Notes: generated by a model not told the origin, from the sequence alone. Counted from the stretch's first letter, positions 37,169 through 47,379 are shown. The stretch: DNA of 64,000 bases from Burkholderia pyrrocinia (GCF_018417535.1 NZ_CP070978.1:558001-622000), one strand, 5' to 3'. Program-made: numbers and translations.

Positions 37169-37618
37169 TCACGCGGGACGCTCGGCCGACGTGAAGAAAT
37201 CGGTCCATGCGCCGTTGTTCCACGCGCCCTCGGTGCGCTCCACCAACAGCGCGCCGGCGGCGAGCATCGTCCGCTCCGAGAACGTGATCGTGCGCCGTGT
37301 CACATGCGCGGCCAGCACGACACCGTTCTCGCACTGCTTCAGCGCACCGTGGCCCTCCGACGCGTCGCCGCGCATCTTGCCGAGCGCCGCCCTGACGCGG
37401 GAGGCGAGCGTCGCATCGCGGATCTGGCCGCCGACGGCCGACGCCTGGCTCGAGAGCTTCGCGCCGACACCCTCCGCGGCCGATGCGTAGCGGGGTGTCG
37501 CGACCCATGCCCACGCCAGCATCAATATGCTCGCGATCGGCACGACCGGCGGCATGCGTTTCGCGCGAGCCGGCCTGCCGCCCGTGCCGTCGCGCCGTGT
37601 ACTTTTCGTTGCGTCCAT
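37169..37618 (-). CDS. Membrane-anchored protein with weak BON-like region
   Basis: The 149-residue protein has a basic start, one hydrophobic segment (PPVVPIASILMLAWAWVA) acting as signal or anchor, and a region SSQASAVGGQIRDATLASRV with GVVLAAHVTRRTITFSE that faintly resembles a BON phospholipid-binding domain. That assignment is uncertain. AAAGGAA 7 bases before ATG 37618 supports the start. It lies 51 bases upstream of the DUF4142 gene and 65 bases downstream of the histidine kinase, all on the minus strand. Confidence 0.65.
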   Translation of the reverse strand: MDATKSTRRDGTGGRPARAKRMPPVVPIASILMLAWAWVATPRYASAAEGVGAKLSSQASAVGGQIRDATLASRVRAALGKMRGDASEGHGALKQCENGVVLAAHVTRRTITFSERTMLAAGALLVERTEGAWNNGAWTDFFTSAERPA

Positions 37619-37683
37619 CGTGCTTCCTTTCCCGATGTTGACCGAACGCGCGCCCGGAGCGCAGCCGCGCCGGGCGCCCGCGG

Positions 37684-39624
37684 TTACCGGTCGTGTCCTT
37701 TCCCGCCGCGCGCATCGTCGGGCGCGACGTCGACGATCACGCTCGCCAGCGTCGGCATGTCGACCGGCTTGCACAGATACGCGTCGAAGCCGGCAGCCAT
37801 CACGCGGTGGCGGTCCGCCTTGCCGGCGTGCGCTGTAACCGCGACCACGGGCAGGTGCCCGCCGCCGCCCGGCAAATGGCGGATGCGGTCGAGCAGCCAG
37901 AAGCCGTCGCCGTCCGGCATCGCGAGATCCGACAGCACGACGCTCGGCGGATGCCGTTCGACCGCGTCGAGCGCGTCGTGCCCCGACTGCGCGGTCGACA
38001 CCTGCGCGCCCATCGTTTCGAGCGCCGCGGCGAGGCTCGCGCGCGACGTTGCGTCGTCGTCGACGACGAGCACGCGCTGGCCGTCGAGCGCAGCTGTCGC
38101 CGACGTGCCGGTCGGGCGCGCCGGCTGCTCGGCCGGATCATCGGCGTCCCAGCCGGTCGGCAGCGTGACCGTCACGGTGGTCCCGCGCCCGGCGCCCGCG
38201 CTCGTCGCGACGACGTCGCCGCCGTGCAGTTGCGCGATGTTGCGCACGATCGACAGGCCGAGCCCGAGGCCGCGTTTCGGCGACGCGAACGCGCGTTCGG
38301 GCCGGCTGAAGGCCTCGAACAGGTACGGCAGGTACTCCGGCGCGATGCCCTGCCCCGTATCGGCGACCGACAGCCGCACGCGCTCGCCCGCGCGGGTCAG
38401 CGACACGTCGATGCGCCCGCCCGGCGGCGTGAACTTGATCGCGTTCGACAGCAGGTTCGACAGGGCCTGGCGCAAGCGCTCGCCGTCCGCCGGAATCACG
38501 CAGGTCGCCATCGCGCATTCCGTCGACAGCAAGAGCCCGTTCGCCTGCGCCGTCGCGTCGAGTTCGCGCGTGGCGTCGCGCACGATCCGCACGAGATCGA
38601 CCGGCACGCGTTCGAGGCGCAGCCGGCCGGTCGCAAGCGACGACGCATCGAGCAGATCGCCGACCATGTGCGACAGCGACCGCGCGCTGCGATCGATCGC
38701 GTCGACCGCCTGCTGCACGAACCCCCGCCCGTCGACGTTGCGCAGCACCTCGACCCAGCCGTAGATCACGTTCAGCGGCGTGCGCAACTCGTGCGACACC
38801 GTGACCAGCAACTCGTCCTTCAATCGGTTCGACGTGTCGGCCTGCGCATACGCGTCGCGCGCGCCGCGCAGCGAGCGCATGTCGCGCCGTTCGCCGCGGC
38901 GGCGTTCGCGCGCTTCGCGCAGCGTTATCGACAGGCCCGTGCAGTTGCCCTGCGCATCGACGATCGGCGACGCGGCAAAGGTCGCACGAAAGCGGCTGCC
39001 GTCGCGGCGCACGCACAGCACGTCGAACGGCCCGACCGGCGCCCGCAGGTTCGCGAACGATGCGGGCACCGGATGCCGCCGCAACCAGCGCGGCGCGATC
39101 ATCGCGGCGATGTCGCGCCCGGTTGCCTGCGCCGCGTCGATCCCGAAGATCCGTCGCGCGGCCGGATTCCAGCTCGTGATCCGTCGCGCGGCATCGACCC
39201 CGACGATCACATCGGGCGAAGCATCGACCACACGGCGCAGCAGGCCGTCGTCAGACGCACGTGCGTCGCCATCGATTTCGCGCAGACGATTGTTCGCGAG
39301 CAGCGGCTTCATGGCCATCACGAGCAAGCACTCGACGAAGCCGATTGCGACGAACGTGCCGGCCTGCACGAGCAGCGTGGCCAGCGGCGCATCGTGCCAC
39401 CACAGCGTGCCGATCACGGCCACGCTCGCAACCGTCGCGGCCAGGCCGCCGCCGAACGACGTCAGCCACGCGGCAGCCGCGACGGCTGCATAGAAAGGCA
39501 TAGGCGCAAACGGCGCGTGCTCGCCGACGACGCGAATCGCCCACGCCTGCAGCGCGGACGCCAGCCCGACGGCCAGCACGACCCATGCACCCTGCCGTAA
39601 CAGCTCACGGGTCAGGGTTCTCAT
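37684..39624 (-). CDS. Hybrid sensor histidine kinase with receiver domain
   Basis: The 646-residue protein has several N-terminal membrane segments (residues 8-105, DUF4118/MASE-like), a PAS domain (130-245; VVDASPDVIVGVDAARRITS), HisKA with VSHELRTPLNV (His near 276), a HATPase (ADTGQGIAPEYLPYLFEAFS, GLGLGLSIVRN) and a C-terminal receiver (VVDDDATSRASL, Asp near 565 in VVLSDLAMPDG). Phosphate may pass from His to its own Asp. No output gene adjoins it, though a sigma-54 activator is divergent. ATG 39624 was chosen as the family-like start. Confidence 0.92.
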   Translation of the reverse strand: MRTLTRELLRQGAWVVLAVGLASALQAWAIRVVGEHAPFAPMPFYAAVAAAAWLTSFGGGLAATVASVAVIGTLWWHDAPLATLLVQAGTFVAIGFVECLLVMAMKPLLANNRLREIDGDARASDDGLLRRVVDASPDVIVGVDAARRITSWNPAARRIFGIDAAQATGRDIAAMIAPRWLRRHPVPASFANLRAPVGPFDVLCVRRDGSRFRATFAASPIVDAQGNCTGLSITLREARERRRGERRDMRSLRGARDAYAQADTSNRLKDELLVTVSHELRTPLNVIYGWVEVLRNVDGRGFVQQAVDAIDRSARSLSHMVGDLLDASSLATGRLRLERVPVDLVRIVRDATRELDATAQANGLLLSTECAMATCVIPADGERLRQALSNLLSNAIKFTPPGGRIDVSLTRAGERVRLSVADTGQGIAPEYLPYLFEAFSRPERAFASPKRGLGLGLSIVRNIAQLHGGDVVATSAGAGRGTTVTVTLPTGWDADDPAEQPARPTGTSATAALDGQRVLVVDDDATSRASLAAALETMGAQVSTAQSGHDALDAVERHPPSVVLSDLAMPDGDGFWLLDRIRHLPGGGGHLPVVAVTAHAGKADRHRVMAAGFDAYLCKPVDMPTLASVIVDVAPDDARGGKGHDR

Positions 39625-39949
39625 TGCATCCTTGCTCGCGCCGGCTCCCGTCGCGCGGTGTCGTGCCGCTGTTCGGCCATCCGGCATGCCGTCGTGCGTG
39701 CCGGGCGAGCCTGATGACGTCAGCAAACGACATGCCTGACGCGGGCACGGATCGGTATTCGGGCAGAGGATGGCCGGGCGTCGCGTCGTGGCGGCTGTCT
39801 ATCGCAACGCAGCCGGTCCGGTACCGGTCGATTTCGCGGGCCGCTTCGGCGGAATGCGGTCGCGACCGGCTTTTTCATCGGGTTTCTGTAAAAAAGCACC
39901 GGTACGACCCCGGATGGCGCAGTCGTTCCCGCTGCAAGCGGAAAGATCG
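39625..39949. other. Divergent gap between kinase and sigma-54 activator
   Basis: These 325 bases hold no gene I can support and no clear -24/-12 (GG-N10-GC) promoter. A short A/T-rich patch near 39868-39902 is the only low-GC part and may hold the activator's promoter. Confidence 0.5.
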
Positions 39950-41065
39950 ATGGACGATTCCTTCCCCCCGCGCCGCGCACATTGGAAATTCCTATTCAGC
40001 GGCACCTTCGCGGCGGTTTCGCTGTCGATGATAAATATTGCAATGAACGGAACACGTGATGCCGATTTTCAAAACGGCCCGCCAACGCCGATGAGTGAAA
40101 CCGCAAACCAGTCGAAGCAGCGCGCAGACGGCCGCCGGCTGTCCGGCCGGTCCTCCGCGATGCGCACCCTGCTCGGCCGCATCGAGAAAATCGCGCCGAC
40201 CCGCGCCAGCGTGATGATTGCCGGCGAAAGCGGGGTCGGCAAGGATATCGTGGCGCGCCGGCTGCACGATCTCAGTGCACGGCGGGACGGCCCGTTCGTG
40301 CCCGTGAACTGCAGCGCGATCCCGCCCGATATCGCCGAGTCGCAACTGTTCGGGCACGAGAAAGGCAGTTTCACCGGCGCGATCGCGCAGCGGGAAGGCT
40401 ATTTCGAAGCGGCGCGCGGCGGCACGCTGCTGCTCGACGAGATCGCGGAAATGCCCGCGGCGCTGCAGGTGAAGCTGCTGCGGGCAATCGAATCGAATGC
40501 GATCGTACGGGTCGGCGGCACCGAGCCGATTCCGCTCGACGTGCGCATCGTGTCGGCCACCCGCCACAATCCGGCCGAAGCCGTGCGCGACGGCCGGCTG
40601 CGCGAGGACCTGTTCTACCGCCTCGCCGCGTTTGCGCTGTACGTGCCGCCGCTGCGCCAGCGCGACGGCGACGTCGAGGCGATCGCGCGGGAATTCGTCG
40701 ATACGCTGAACGCGCGGCACCGCTCGCGCAAGCGGCTGACCGACGCGGCGATCGCGGCGCTGCACGCGTATTCGTGGCCCGGCAACGTGCGCGAGCTGCA
40801 CAACACGATCGAGCGTGCGTACATCCTGGCGGACGAAGGCATCGACGTCGCGCTGCCGAAGCAGCCGATGCCGCCCGACCGCACGTCGGAGAACGCGATG
40901 GCGCTGCCGCTCGGCGCGACGCTGCACCACGCGCAGCAGCGCTTCATCGCGGCGACGCTGCACTACTTCGACGGCAACAAGCCGCGCGCGGCAAAAGCGC
41001 TCGGGATCAGCCTGAAGACGCTCTACAACCGGCTCGCGCTGATGCGCGACCGAAGCAGCTCCTGA
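39950..41065 (+). CDS. Sigma-54-dependent activator without a receiver domain
   Basis: The ~371-residue protein has an AAA+ core: Walker A GESGVGKD (92-99), the sigma-54 loop as GSFTGA (139-144; usually GAFTGA), Walker B GGTLLLDEIAEM, and RLREDLFYRL. A Fis-type HTH ends it (NKPRAAKALGISLKTLYNRL). The N-terminal ~70 residues hold no receiver, PAS or GAF motif, so activity may be controlled by amount or partner. GGAAAG before ATG 39950 favours this start; ATG 40043 and 40091 are shorter options. It is divergent from the hybrid kinase. Confidence 0.87.
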   Translation: MDDSFPPRRAHWKFLFSGTFAAVSLSMINIAMNGTRDADFQNGPPTPMSETANQSKQRADGRRLSGRSSAMRTLLGRIEKIAPTRASVMIAGESGVGKDIVARRLHDLSARRDGPFVPVNCSAIPPDIAESQLFGHEKGSFTGAIAQREGYFEAARGGTLLLDEIAEMPAALQVKLLRAIESNAIVRVGGTEPIPLDVRIVSATRHNPAEAVRDGRLREDLFYRLAAFALYVPPLRQRDGDVEAIAREFVDTLNARHRSRKRLTDAAIAALHAYSWPGNVRELHNTIERAYILADEGIDVALPKQPMPPDRTSENAMALPLGATLHHAQQRFIAATLHYFDGNKPRAAKALGISLKTLYNRLALMRDRSSS

Positions 41066-41095
41066 GCGGCACGGCCGCGCCTCCCGCGGGCCGCG

Positions 41096-42895
41096 TCACG
41101 CGACCTTGAACTGCCCGACCGTGGTTGCCAGCGCGTTCGCCTGCGACTGCAGCGCGGTTGCGGCGGCGGTCGACTGTTCGACGAGCGCCGCGTTCTGCTG
41201 CACCATTTCGTCGAGCTGCGTGACCGCGCGATTCACTTCCTGGATGCCGCGCGTCTGCTCGTTCGCCGCGTGCGTGATCTCGGAGATGATCGTCGTCACG
41301 TTCGATACGTTGGACACGATCTCGCGCATCGTGTCGCCGGCCTGGCGCACCTGCCCGGACCCGGCCGACACGCTCGCGACCGTCGATTCGACCAGCACCT
41401 TCACTTCGCGCGCGGCCTGCGCGCTGCGTTGCGCGAGGCTGCGCACTTCCTGCGCGACGACCGCGAAGCCGCGGCCCTGCTCGCCCGCGCGGGCCGCTTC
41501 GACGGCCGCGTTCAGCGCAAGGATGTTGGTCTGGAATGCGATCCCGTCGATCACGCCGATGATGTCGCCGATCCGGCCCGACGCTTCCTCGATCTTCTCC
41601 ATCGTCGCGACGACGTCCGACACGACCACGCCGCCGTGCGACGCGATCCGCGACGCGGCCGCCGCGCGTTCGTCGGCCTGGCCTGCGGCCGCTGCCGACT
41701 GGCCGAGGGTCGCGGTGATCTCTTCCATCGACGCGGCCGTTTCCTCGAGGCTGGCCGCCGCCGATTCGGTGCGCGACGACAGGTCCTGGTTGCCCGCCGC
41801 GATTTCGTTCGCGGCCGTGCGCACCGATTCGCTCGCGTCGCGGATCTGCCGCATCACGTCGTTCAGCTTGTCGACGAAGCTGTTGAACGAGCGCGCGATG
41901 TCGGCGACTTCGTCGCGGCCGTCGGCCGGCAGGCGCTGCGTCAGGTCGCCCGAGCCCGAGCCGATCGCGGCCATCGCCTGGCGTACCTGCGACAGGCGGC
42001 GGAACGCGGTCGCGGTGATCGCACCGATGATCAGCGACGCGACGCCGACGATCACGACCAGCGTGATCAGCGATGCGGTCAGCAACGAGCGCATCCCGGC
42101 CGTCGCCTCGGTCTTGTCGAGCAGCACCAGCGCGTACCAGTCGGTGCCCGGCACGGGCCGCGCGCGCACCAGCTTCGCATCGCCGCCGACACCGACCTCG
42201 ACGGGCGTGTTCGCGGCCGCGACCGATGCGGCGCTCATCGCGCCGAGCTCGGGCGACACGTCGGCGACCGGCTTCAGCGTGAGCTTCGGGTCCGGGTGCG
42301 CGACGACGTGGCCGCTGCTGTCGATCAACATCCCGAAGCTCGCGGGCGTCGGGCGAATCGACTTCACGTTCGCGATCACGCTGTCCATCGCGACGTCCGC
42401 GGCGACGACGCCCTTCAGCGCGCCGTCGCGCAGGATCGGCACCGCGAACGTGACGACGAGGTTACCGGTGCCGGCATCGACGTAAGGCGGCGTGACGACC
42501 GGCTTGCCGGCCTGCGCGGCCTGCTTGTACCACGGGCGGCCGGTCGGATCGTAGTCGGGCGGGATGCCGGTCGGGTCGGAGAAGCGGAACGCCTTGTCGG
42601 CGTAGCCTGCATAGACGTTCGTGAAGCCGCCGGCCACGGCCATCTGCTTGAACACCGGGAGCGGATCGGGCGCCAGCGCGGCATCCTGCAGCGACGCGAT
42701 CATCCGGCTCCGGGTGGCGACCCAGTCGGCGATCCCGACCACGTGGCCGCTCGCGACGGAGGTCAGGTTGCGGTCGATCGCGTCGTCGTTGTACGAGCGT
42801 GCGATGAAGTAGTTGATCAGCGTCGTGGCGACGAGCGCGAATACGACGATGGCGACGCACGCGGCAAGGATGCGGGCGCGGATGGACGAGAACAT
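41096..42895 (-). CDS. Methyl-accepting chemotaxis protein, Cache type
   Basis: The 599-residue receptor has a first transmembrane helix (residues 10-30), a periplasmic double-Cache sensor (40-270; [23 protein letters not shown]), a second helix (about 275-300), HAMP, and a signalling coiled coil with the hairpin tip [20 protein letters not shown] and [18 protein letters not shown]. Cache sensors of this form bind amino acids or organic acids. No CheR-binding pentapeptide is seen at the C-terminus (GQFKVA). It is monocistronic. Confidence 0.94.
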   Translation of the reverse strand: MFSSIRARILAACVAIVVFALVATTLINYFIARSYNDDAIDRNLTSVASGHVVGIADWVATRSRMIASLQDAALAPDPLPVFKQMAVAGGFTNVYAGYADKAFRFSDPTGIPPDYDPTGRPWYKQAAQAGKPVVTPPYVDAGTGNLVVTFAVPILRDGALKGVVAADVAMDSVIANVKSIRPTPASFGMLIDSSGHVVAHPDPKLTLKPVADVSPELGAMSAASVAAANTPVEVGVGGDAKLVRARPVPGTDWYALVLLDKTEATAGMRSLLTASLITLVVIVGVASLIIGAITATAFRRLSQVRQAMAAIGSGSGDLTQRLPADGRDEVADIARSFNSFVDKLNDVMRQIRDASESVRTAANEIAAGNQDLSSRTESAAASLEETAASMEEITATLGQSAAAAGQADERAAAASRIASHGGVVVSDVVATMEKIEEASGRIGDIIGVIDGIAFQTNILALNAAVEAARAGEQGRGFAVVAQEVRSLAQRSAQAAREVKVLVESTVASVSAGSGQVRQAGDTMREIVSNVSNVTTIISEITHAANEQTRGIQEVNRAVTQLDEMVQQNAALVEQSTAAATALQSQANALATTVGQFKVA

Positions 42896-43078
42896 GGCAA
42901 CGACTCGGTAAGGGAGCGCGAACGCCCGGTGGACGAATTCACCGGGTAAACGGCAATCGCGCCGCTTACTTGAGGCCGTTGTGACAAATCAGTGAGAAAT
43001 ATGACGAAAGACGTCGCCGTCGGTTGGGCGCGGCGACGGGTCGCTCGACGCCGCGGCGTCAGCCACGGCGATCGCTCG

Positions 43079-43333
43079 TCATAGACGATGGCTCGGGCGC
43101 GAATCGGATTCCGCGGGCGACGCACCGGCCCGCGTGTCGCTGTCGAGATCGTCCTGCTGGCGCATCCGCTCGCGCAGGTGCCGGATCGCGAACACGTGGA
43201 TGTAGTCGTGCACGCGCGCGCCGGACGACAGCACGCGCACTTCGTCGTCGAGCATCGCGCGCAACTGATCCGCGCCGATCGCACGCTGTTCGGCGGCTTC
43301 CTTGAGTGAATCGAGCAAATTGTCCTTGGACAT
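43079..43333 (-). CDS. DUF3562-like small protein
   Basis: The 84-residue protein reads MSKDNLLDSLKEAAEQRAIG, then DDEVRVLSSGARVHDYIHVF and AIRHLRERMRQQ, the pattern of DUF3562 (three-centum small stress-region proteins; no known reaction). AGGAG 6 bases before ATG 43333 fixes the start; a longer frame to 43558 is Arg-rich and unlikely. Upstream 43334-43896 holds nothing I can support. Confidence 0.75.
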   Translation of the reverse strand: MSKDNLLDSLKEAAEQRAIGADQLRAMLDDEVRVLSSGARVHDYIHVFAIRHLRERMRQQDDLDSDTRAGASPAESDSRPSHRL

Positions 43334-43896
43334 CGACGAACTCCTGACGGTCGAGGAACGAAAAGATGACGGTACTGGAAGTTTAAAGACTGGACGGCCG
43401 CGCGGCGTGCGATGCGCCGGCGTGTGTTTGCGCGCGATCAACGACACGTTGCGTGCCGCCGTGCCGATCCGTCCCCGGACCGGCCGCGCCTGGTTCGCGG
43501 CGCAAACTGCCCGCGAACGAGACTGGAAGCCCTGCCACGCCACCCCGGCGCGCGGCACCGACGATGGGCGGCCGATGGAAGGCCGCGCGATGCCGATGCA
43601 CTGGGGACCTTAGACCGGCCGAAATCATGCGTCAAGCGACGCCTGTGGCACCCCGATCATTCGTCGGAACGAACACGCCGAACCCACCGAGAACCCACCG
43701 ACCCCGCCGATCGTCCGCCGTGCGTGTCAGCGGATTCCGATACGCACGCGCAATGCCTGACAGCGACTTCAGCGCGCGCCGATTGGCAGCGCGTTATCGG
43801 CACCCGATACTGATGGCATGAACAAGACGTTCATGCCGGGTCATCGCCCAGCCGGCCGTCGAGCCGGTATGCGGGGTCTGGTGCAGGAGGCCAACC
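43334..43896. other. 563-base gap with no supportable gene
   Basis: Open frames on both strands are Arg/Pro-rich and lack ribosome sites. I find no strong hairpin, promoter pair or repeat. It separates two divergently transcribed small genes. Confidence 0.5.
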
Positions 43897-44331
43897 ATGA
43901 CACATCGCAACTTCCCGGGCCGGGACGGCCAGCGGCGCGCAGCGGGCAACGCGCGCGCCCTGCCCGCCCGAACCGTGTCGGCCGGCAACCGTCCGTCCGA
44001 CGATCTCGACACCTTGCTCGCGCTCGCACGCGACGCCGGGCTGCTCGTCACGCTCGACGGGCAGATCGGCCGCGAAAAGTACCAGAGCGTCTCGGGGTCG
44101 GTCCTCGCGCTGCAACGGTTCGCCACCGCGCTCTGCGCGCGGGCCGCCCCCGACGCGCCGGCCGTTTCGGAGCCGCGTCGCAAGGCACGCCCCGGCTGGC
44201 CGCATGCGAACCGGCTGCGCAGTCGCACATCCGCCGCGCGCGGGCCGCTGCATGTCGGACGCCAACGTCCGCGTGTACGCCGCGGCGCCGGCCGCCGGCA
44301 CGACTTGCGGTCGATTCTTCGCACCCTCTGA
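43897..44331 (+). CDS. Hypothetical protein with helical core
   Basis: The 144-residue frame starts after AGGAGG (7 bases before ATG). Residues 34-85 (DDLDTLLALARDAGLLVTLD, then GQIGREKYQSVSGSVLALQR) look like a folded helical unit; the flanks are Arg-rich and low-complexity. The final third could be out-of-frame drift. No family is recognised. It is the last plus-strand gene before a long non-coding gap. Confidence 0.6.
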   Translation: MTHRNFPGRDGQRRAAGNARALPARTVSAGNRPSDDLDTLLALARDAGLLVTLDGQIGREKYQSVSGSVLALQRFATALCARAAPDAPAVSEPRRKARPGWPHANRLRSRTSAARGPLHVGRQRPRVRRGAGRRHDLRSILRTL

Positions 44332-44558
44332 ACGCGCACGCGGCCGGCACGGCGCGGGGCCGTGCATCGGCTGCGCGCGACAGAAACTTCTGCAGGGGCT
44401 GCAGCGTGCCGCGCATGTACTGCGTTGCCGCGCATGCCGCGACCAACACTGATCCGCATTGGCGCGATCACTGGCCGTCACGCGCCGTTCCACACGGCAG
44501 CATTCACGGCGATTCCTGCGGGGAATAGCAATCCAACGGGGCCAGCAACGCGGAAAGC

Positions 44559-44665
44559 GGACGGGGTGACTCGCACCCCGCCCGTCCTCCAAGGCAGCCG
44601 TCGGCTGCCTACCCTCGTGCCAGAGAGTTCCCGGTCGGACGACGCGCCATGCAACGCGTGGCGCG
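44559..44665 (-). ncRNA. Candidate structured RNA element, three hairpins
   Basis: Within a 522-base gap (44332-44853), three stems lie close together: CGCGCCA/TGGCGCG (44643-44649, 44659-44665), GGCAGCC/GGCTGCC with a 3-base loop (44593-44609), and GGAC-GGGGTG/CACCCC-GTCC with a 4-base bulge (44559-44587). The strand is unknown; minus is preferred because the stems continue in spacing past the end of the neighbouring transcript. A translated minus frame (TRVGSRRLPWRTGGVRVTPS) resembles hypothetical proteins I recall as recurring in Burkholderia genomes, which would fit a repeated element. That memory is unverified. Confidence 0.35.
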
Positions 44666-44853
44666 GCTCCTGAAAATGATGTAACGGCAGCGAATGCGCC
44701 GTCGATCGATGCTCGCGGTCATGCGCGCTTGTCATCGCGCATGCACGACAGACCGACCGCGTCGCCGGATGTTCCGCGAGTGTCCCACGCGATGCGCATG
44801 CCGTTTCTGATGCAGGTCAACTCCTACCCGATTCGTACACGACACCGCACCGC

Positions 44854-45789
44854 TCACTCCGCACCACGCACGAGCAAAACAGGCACTTCCGCCAGGTGCG
44901 CAACGCGGCGCGCGACGCTGCCGATCAACCAGGCAGCAATGCCGCGCCGGCCATGCGTGCCGACCACCAGCAGTTCCGCACGCCAGTGCACGGCGTCGCG
45001 CATCAGCGCATGCGCCACGTCGTCGCTGGTCGGGCGCGTTTCGACAACACCGCGCTTGGTCGGGTTGCCGGTCGCATGGAACAGCGGGCCGATCTTCGCG
45101 AGCGCATCCTCGCCCTCCGCGCGGTACGCATCCTCGAGCGCGCGCACCGGCACGAAATCCGTCAGGCGAATCGCGCGATCGATCACGTATGCCGCATACA
45201 GCAGCGTCGTCGGCGCCGCGAAGCCGAGCCCGACGCGCACCGCGTGCAGCGACGGTTCGCTGCCGTCGACCGCGAACATCAGCCGCTGCAGCGTGCCGTC
45301 CGACGGACGTGCATAAGCGGCCGGCACGATCAGCAGCGCACAACGCGCGCGTGCCGTCAGCGTGTCCGAGATCGCGCCTTCGACGAGCCGCAGCAGCCCG
45401 TGATGCGGATTCGCGCCGACCATGAGCACGTCCGCGCGCCATTCCGACGTGTCGGTCACCAGTGCATCCGCGACCGAGCCGCCGGTGACCGACGTATCGA
45501 CGATGGCCTGCTCGACGTCGATACCGCTGTCGGCGAACAGCGCCGCGATCCGCGCGTTGATGGCTTGCGCCTCGCCCATCATCTCCTCGCGCGCGGACGT
45601 CAGCAGCGCGTCGATACGCGGGATGTCGGGCAGGACGAGGCGCGGGTTGTCGATTGCGCAGACGATGCGCAATCGCATGCCGGGACGCAGCAGCGTGCGC
45701 GCGTAGCGCGCGGCTGACAGCGATTCGGGCGTCGGATCGACGGCCAGCACGATCCGGGCAAGTGGCGGGATGGACTGGGCAGGCTGCAT
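44854..45789 (-). CDS. Tandem UspA-domain universal stress protein
   Basis: The 311-residue protein has two Usp domains. The first (9-155) has VLAVDPTPESLSAARYAR and LMVGANPHHGLLRLVEGAIS; the second (160-311) has LMFAVDGSEPSLHAVRVGLG and LLVVGTHGRRGIAAWLIGSV, the G-2x-G-9x-G ATP-binding pattern. Such proteins help survival in starvation and low oxygen. GGAGG 6 bases before ATG 45789 fixes the start. The single-domain Usp at 49906 is in the same neighbourhood. Confidence 0.92.
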   Translation of the reverse strand: MQPAQSIPPLARIVLAVDPTPESLSAARYARTLLRPGMRLRIVCAIDNPRLVLPDIPRIDALLTSAREEMMGEAQAINARIAALFADSGIDVEQAIVDTSVTGGSVADALVTDTSEWRADVLMVGANPHHGLLRLVEGAISDTLTARARCALLIVPAAYARPSDGTLQRLMFAVDGSEPSLHAVRVGLGFAAPTTLLYAAYVIDRAIRLTDFVPVRALEDAYRAEGEDALAKIGPLFHATGNPTKRGVVETRPTSDDVAHALMRDAVHWRAELLVVGTHGRRGIAAWLIGSVARRVAHLAEVPVLLVRGAE

Positions 45790-45996
45790 GGCGAAGGCCT
45801 CCGTGCGGGCACGTCGTCGCGGAACGACGTCGGGAGCTTCGCGCGGAAGCGGCGCGCGGCGGCCGGACAGCCGCCGCGGTCGCAGGGATCGGCGGGTAGC
45901 CACGCGAAGCGCGGACAAGCAATGGGTTCAGCATAGGACGTCCGGCCCGCGCGCGCATGATCGCGATCAACGATCGCGCAGCCCTGCCCGTACCGC

Positions 45997-47379
45997 TTAC
46001 GACTTCGTCGGCACCGATGCCGCCGGACGGTTCGCGTAGAACAGCGCATACGCGATGCCGAGCAGCACGATCCATACCGGCCCGATCACGAGCGCGACGC
46101 GCGTGTCGGGCGTGAACGCCATCAGCACGACGACCAGCGCGAGAAACCCGAGCGCGACGAACGAACCGAGCGGATGGAACGGTACGCGGATCGGCAGGCG
46201 CGCAATCCTGTCGGCCGACAGCGTGCGGCGAAAGCGCATCTGCGCGATCAGGATCACGCACCACGTCCAGATCGCACCGAACGTCGACACCGACGTGAGC
46301 CACGTGAACACGTGCTGCGGCGCGAGATAGTTGAGCAGCACGCCGATCAGCAGCAGCGCGACCGACACGATCACGCCGTACACCGGCACGCCGTTGCGGT
46401 TCACGCGGCCGAGGCTGGCCGGCGCCTGGCCCTGCTGCGCGAGGTTGTAGAGCATCCGCGCGGTGCTGAACAGGCCGCTGTTGCACGACGACAGCGCCGC
46501 GGTCAGCACGACGAAGTTGATGATGCCGGCGGCGGCCGGAATGCCGAGCCGCGAGAACGTCATCACGAACGGGCTGCCCTGCGTGCCGATCTGGTCCCAC
46601 GGATACAGCGACATGATCACGAACAACGCGCCGATGTAGAAAATCAGCACGCGCCAGAACACCGAGTTCACGGCCTTCGTCAGCGACTTCTCCGGGTTGC
46701 GCGCCTCGCCGGCCGTGAGGCCCAGCATCTCCACGCCGAGATACGCGAACATCACGATCGGCAGCGCGCCGATCACGCCGCCGATGCCGTTCGGCATGAA
46801 GCCGCCGTGCGCCCACAGGTTCGAGATGCCGGTCGCGACACCGCCGTTGCCGATGCCGAACGCGATCATCAGCCCGCCGCCGATGATCATCAGCACGATC
46901 GTGACGATCTTGATCAGCGCGAACCAGAACTCGAATTCGCCGTACAGCTTGACCGCGATGAAGTTCACCGAGCCCATCGCCGTGAGCGCCGCGAGCGCCC
47001 AGATCCAGTTCGGCACGCCGGGGAACCACATGTGCATGTAGACGCCGACCGCCGTGATTTCCGCCATGCAGGTGACGATCCACACGAACCAGTAGGTCCA
47101 GCCGGTCAGGTAACCGGCGAGCGGGCCGAGGTAGTCGCGCGCGTAACGGCTGAACGCGCCGGCAACCGGATTGGTGATCGCCATCTCGCCGAGGGCGCGC
47201 ATGATCAGGAAGATCGCGATGCCGCCCAGCAGGTAGGTCAGCAGGATGGCCGGGCCGGCCGTGCGGATCGCGGTGGCCGAGCCAAGGAACAGGCCGACGC
47301 CGATCGTCGCGCCGAGCGCCATCAGGTTGATGTGCCGTTCTTCCAGCCCGCGATGCAACTGGTCTTCTGGTTGTTTCAA
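45997..47379 (-). CDS. Amino acid permease, APC superfamily (ProY/GabP-like)
   Basis: The ~460-residue protein has 12 transmembrane segments and the APC signature RHINLMALGATIGVGLFLGS at the N-terminus, with FAYLGVEMLGLTAGEARNPE in segment 6. It imports an amino acid with protons, with proline-type or aromatic-type specificity not settled. The start is TTG 47379, chosen because AGGAGA lies 5 bases upstream; ATG 47415 has none. An inverted repeat lies at 47482-47505. Confidence 0.92.
   Translation of the reverse strand: MKQPEDQLHRGLEERHINLMALGATIGVGLFLGSATAIRTAGPAILLTYLLGGIAIFLIMRALGEMAITNPVAGAFSRYARDYLGPLAGYLTGWTYWFVWIVTCMAEITAVGVYMHMWFPGVPNWIWALAALTAMGSVNFIAVKLYGEFEFWFALIKIVTIVLMIIGGGLMIAFGIGNGGVATGISNLWAHGGFMPNGIGGVIGALPIVMFAYLGVEMLGLTAGEARNPEKSLTKAVNSVFWRVLIFYIGALFVIMSLYPWDQIGTQGSPFVMTFSRLGIPAAAGIINFVVLTAALSSCNSGLFSTARMLYNLAQQGQAPASLGRVNRNGVPVYGVIVSVALLLIGVLLNYLAPQHVFTWLTSVSTFGAIWTWCVILIAQMRFRRTLSADRIARLPIRVPFHPLGSFVALGFLALVVVLMAFTPDTRVALVIGPVWIVLLGIAYALFYANRPAASVPTKS

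Noticed and set aside
39625..39949. A sigma-54 promoter between the hybrid kinase and the activator
   Set aside because: No GG-N10-GC pair in a proper TGGCAC-N5-TTGC context was found.
44559..44609. Guanidine-II (mini-ykkC) riboswitch, because one loop on the minus strand contains ACGG between paired arms
   Set aside because: The second hairpin lacks the ACGR loop and no transporter or carboxylase gene follows on that strand.
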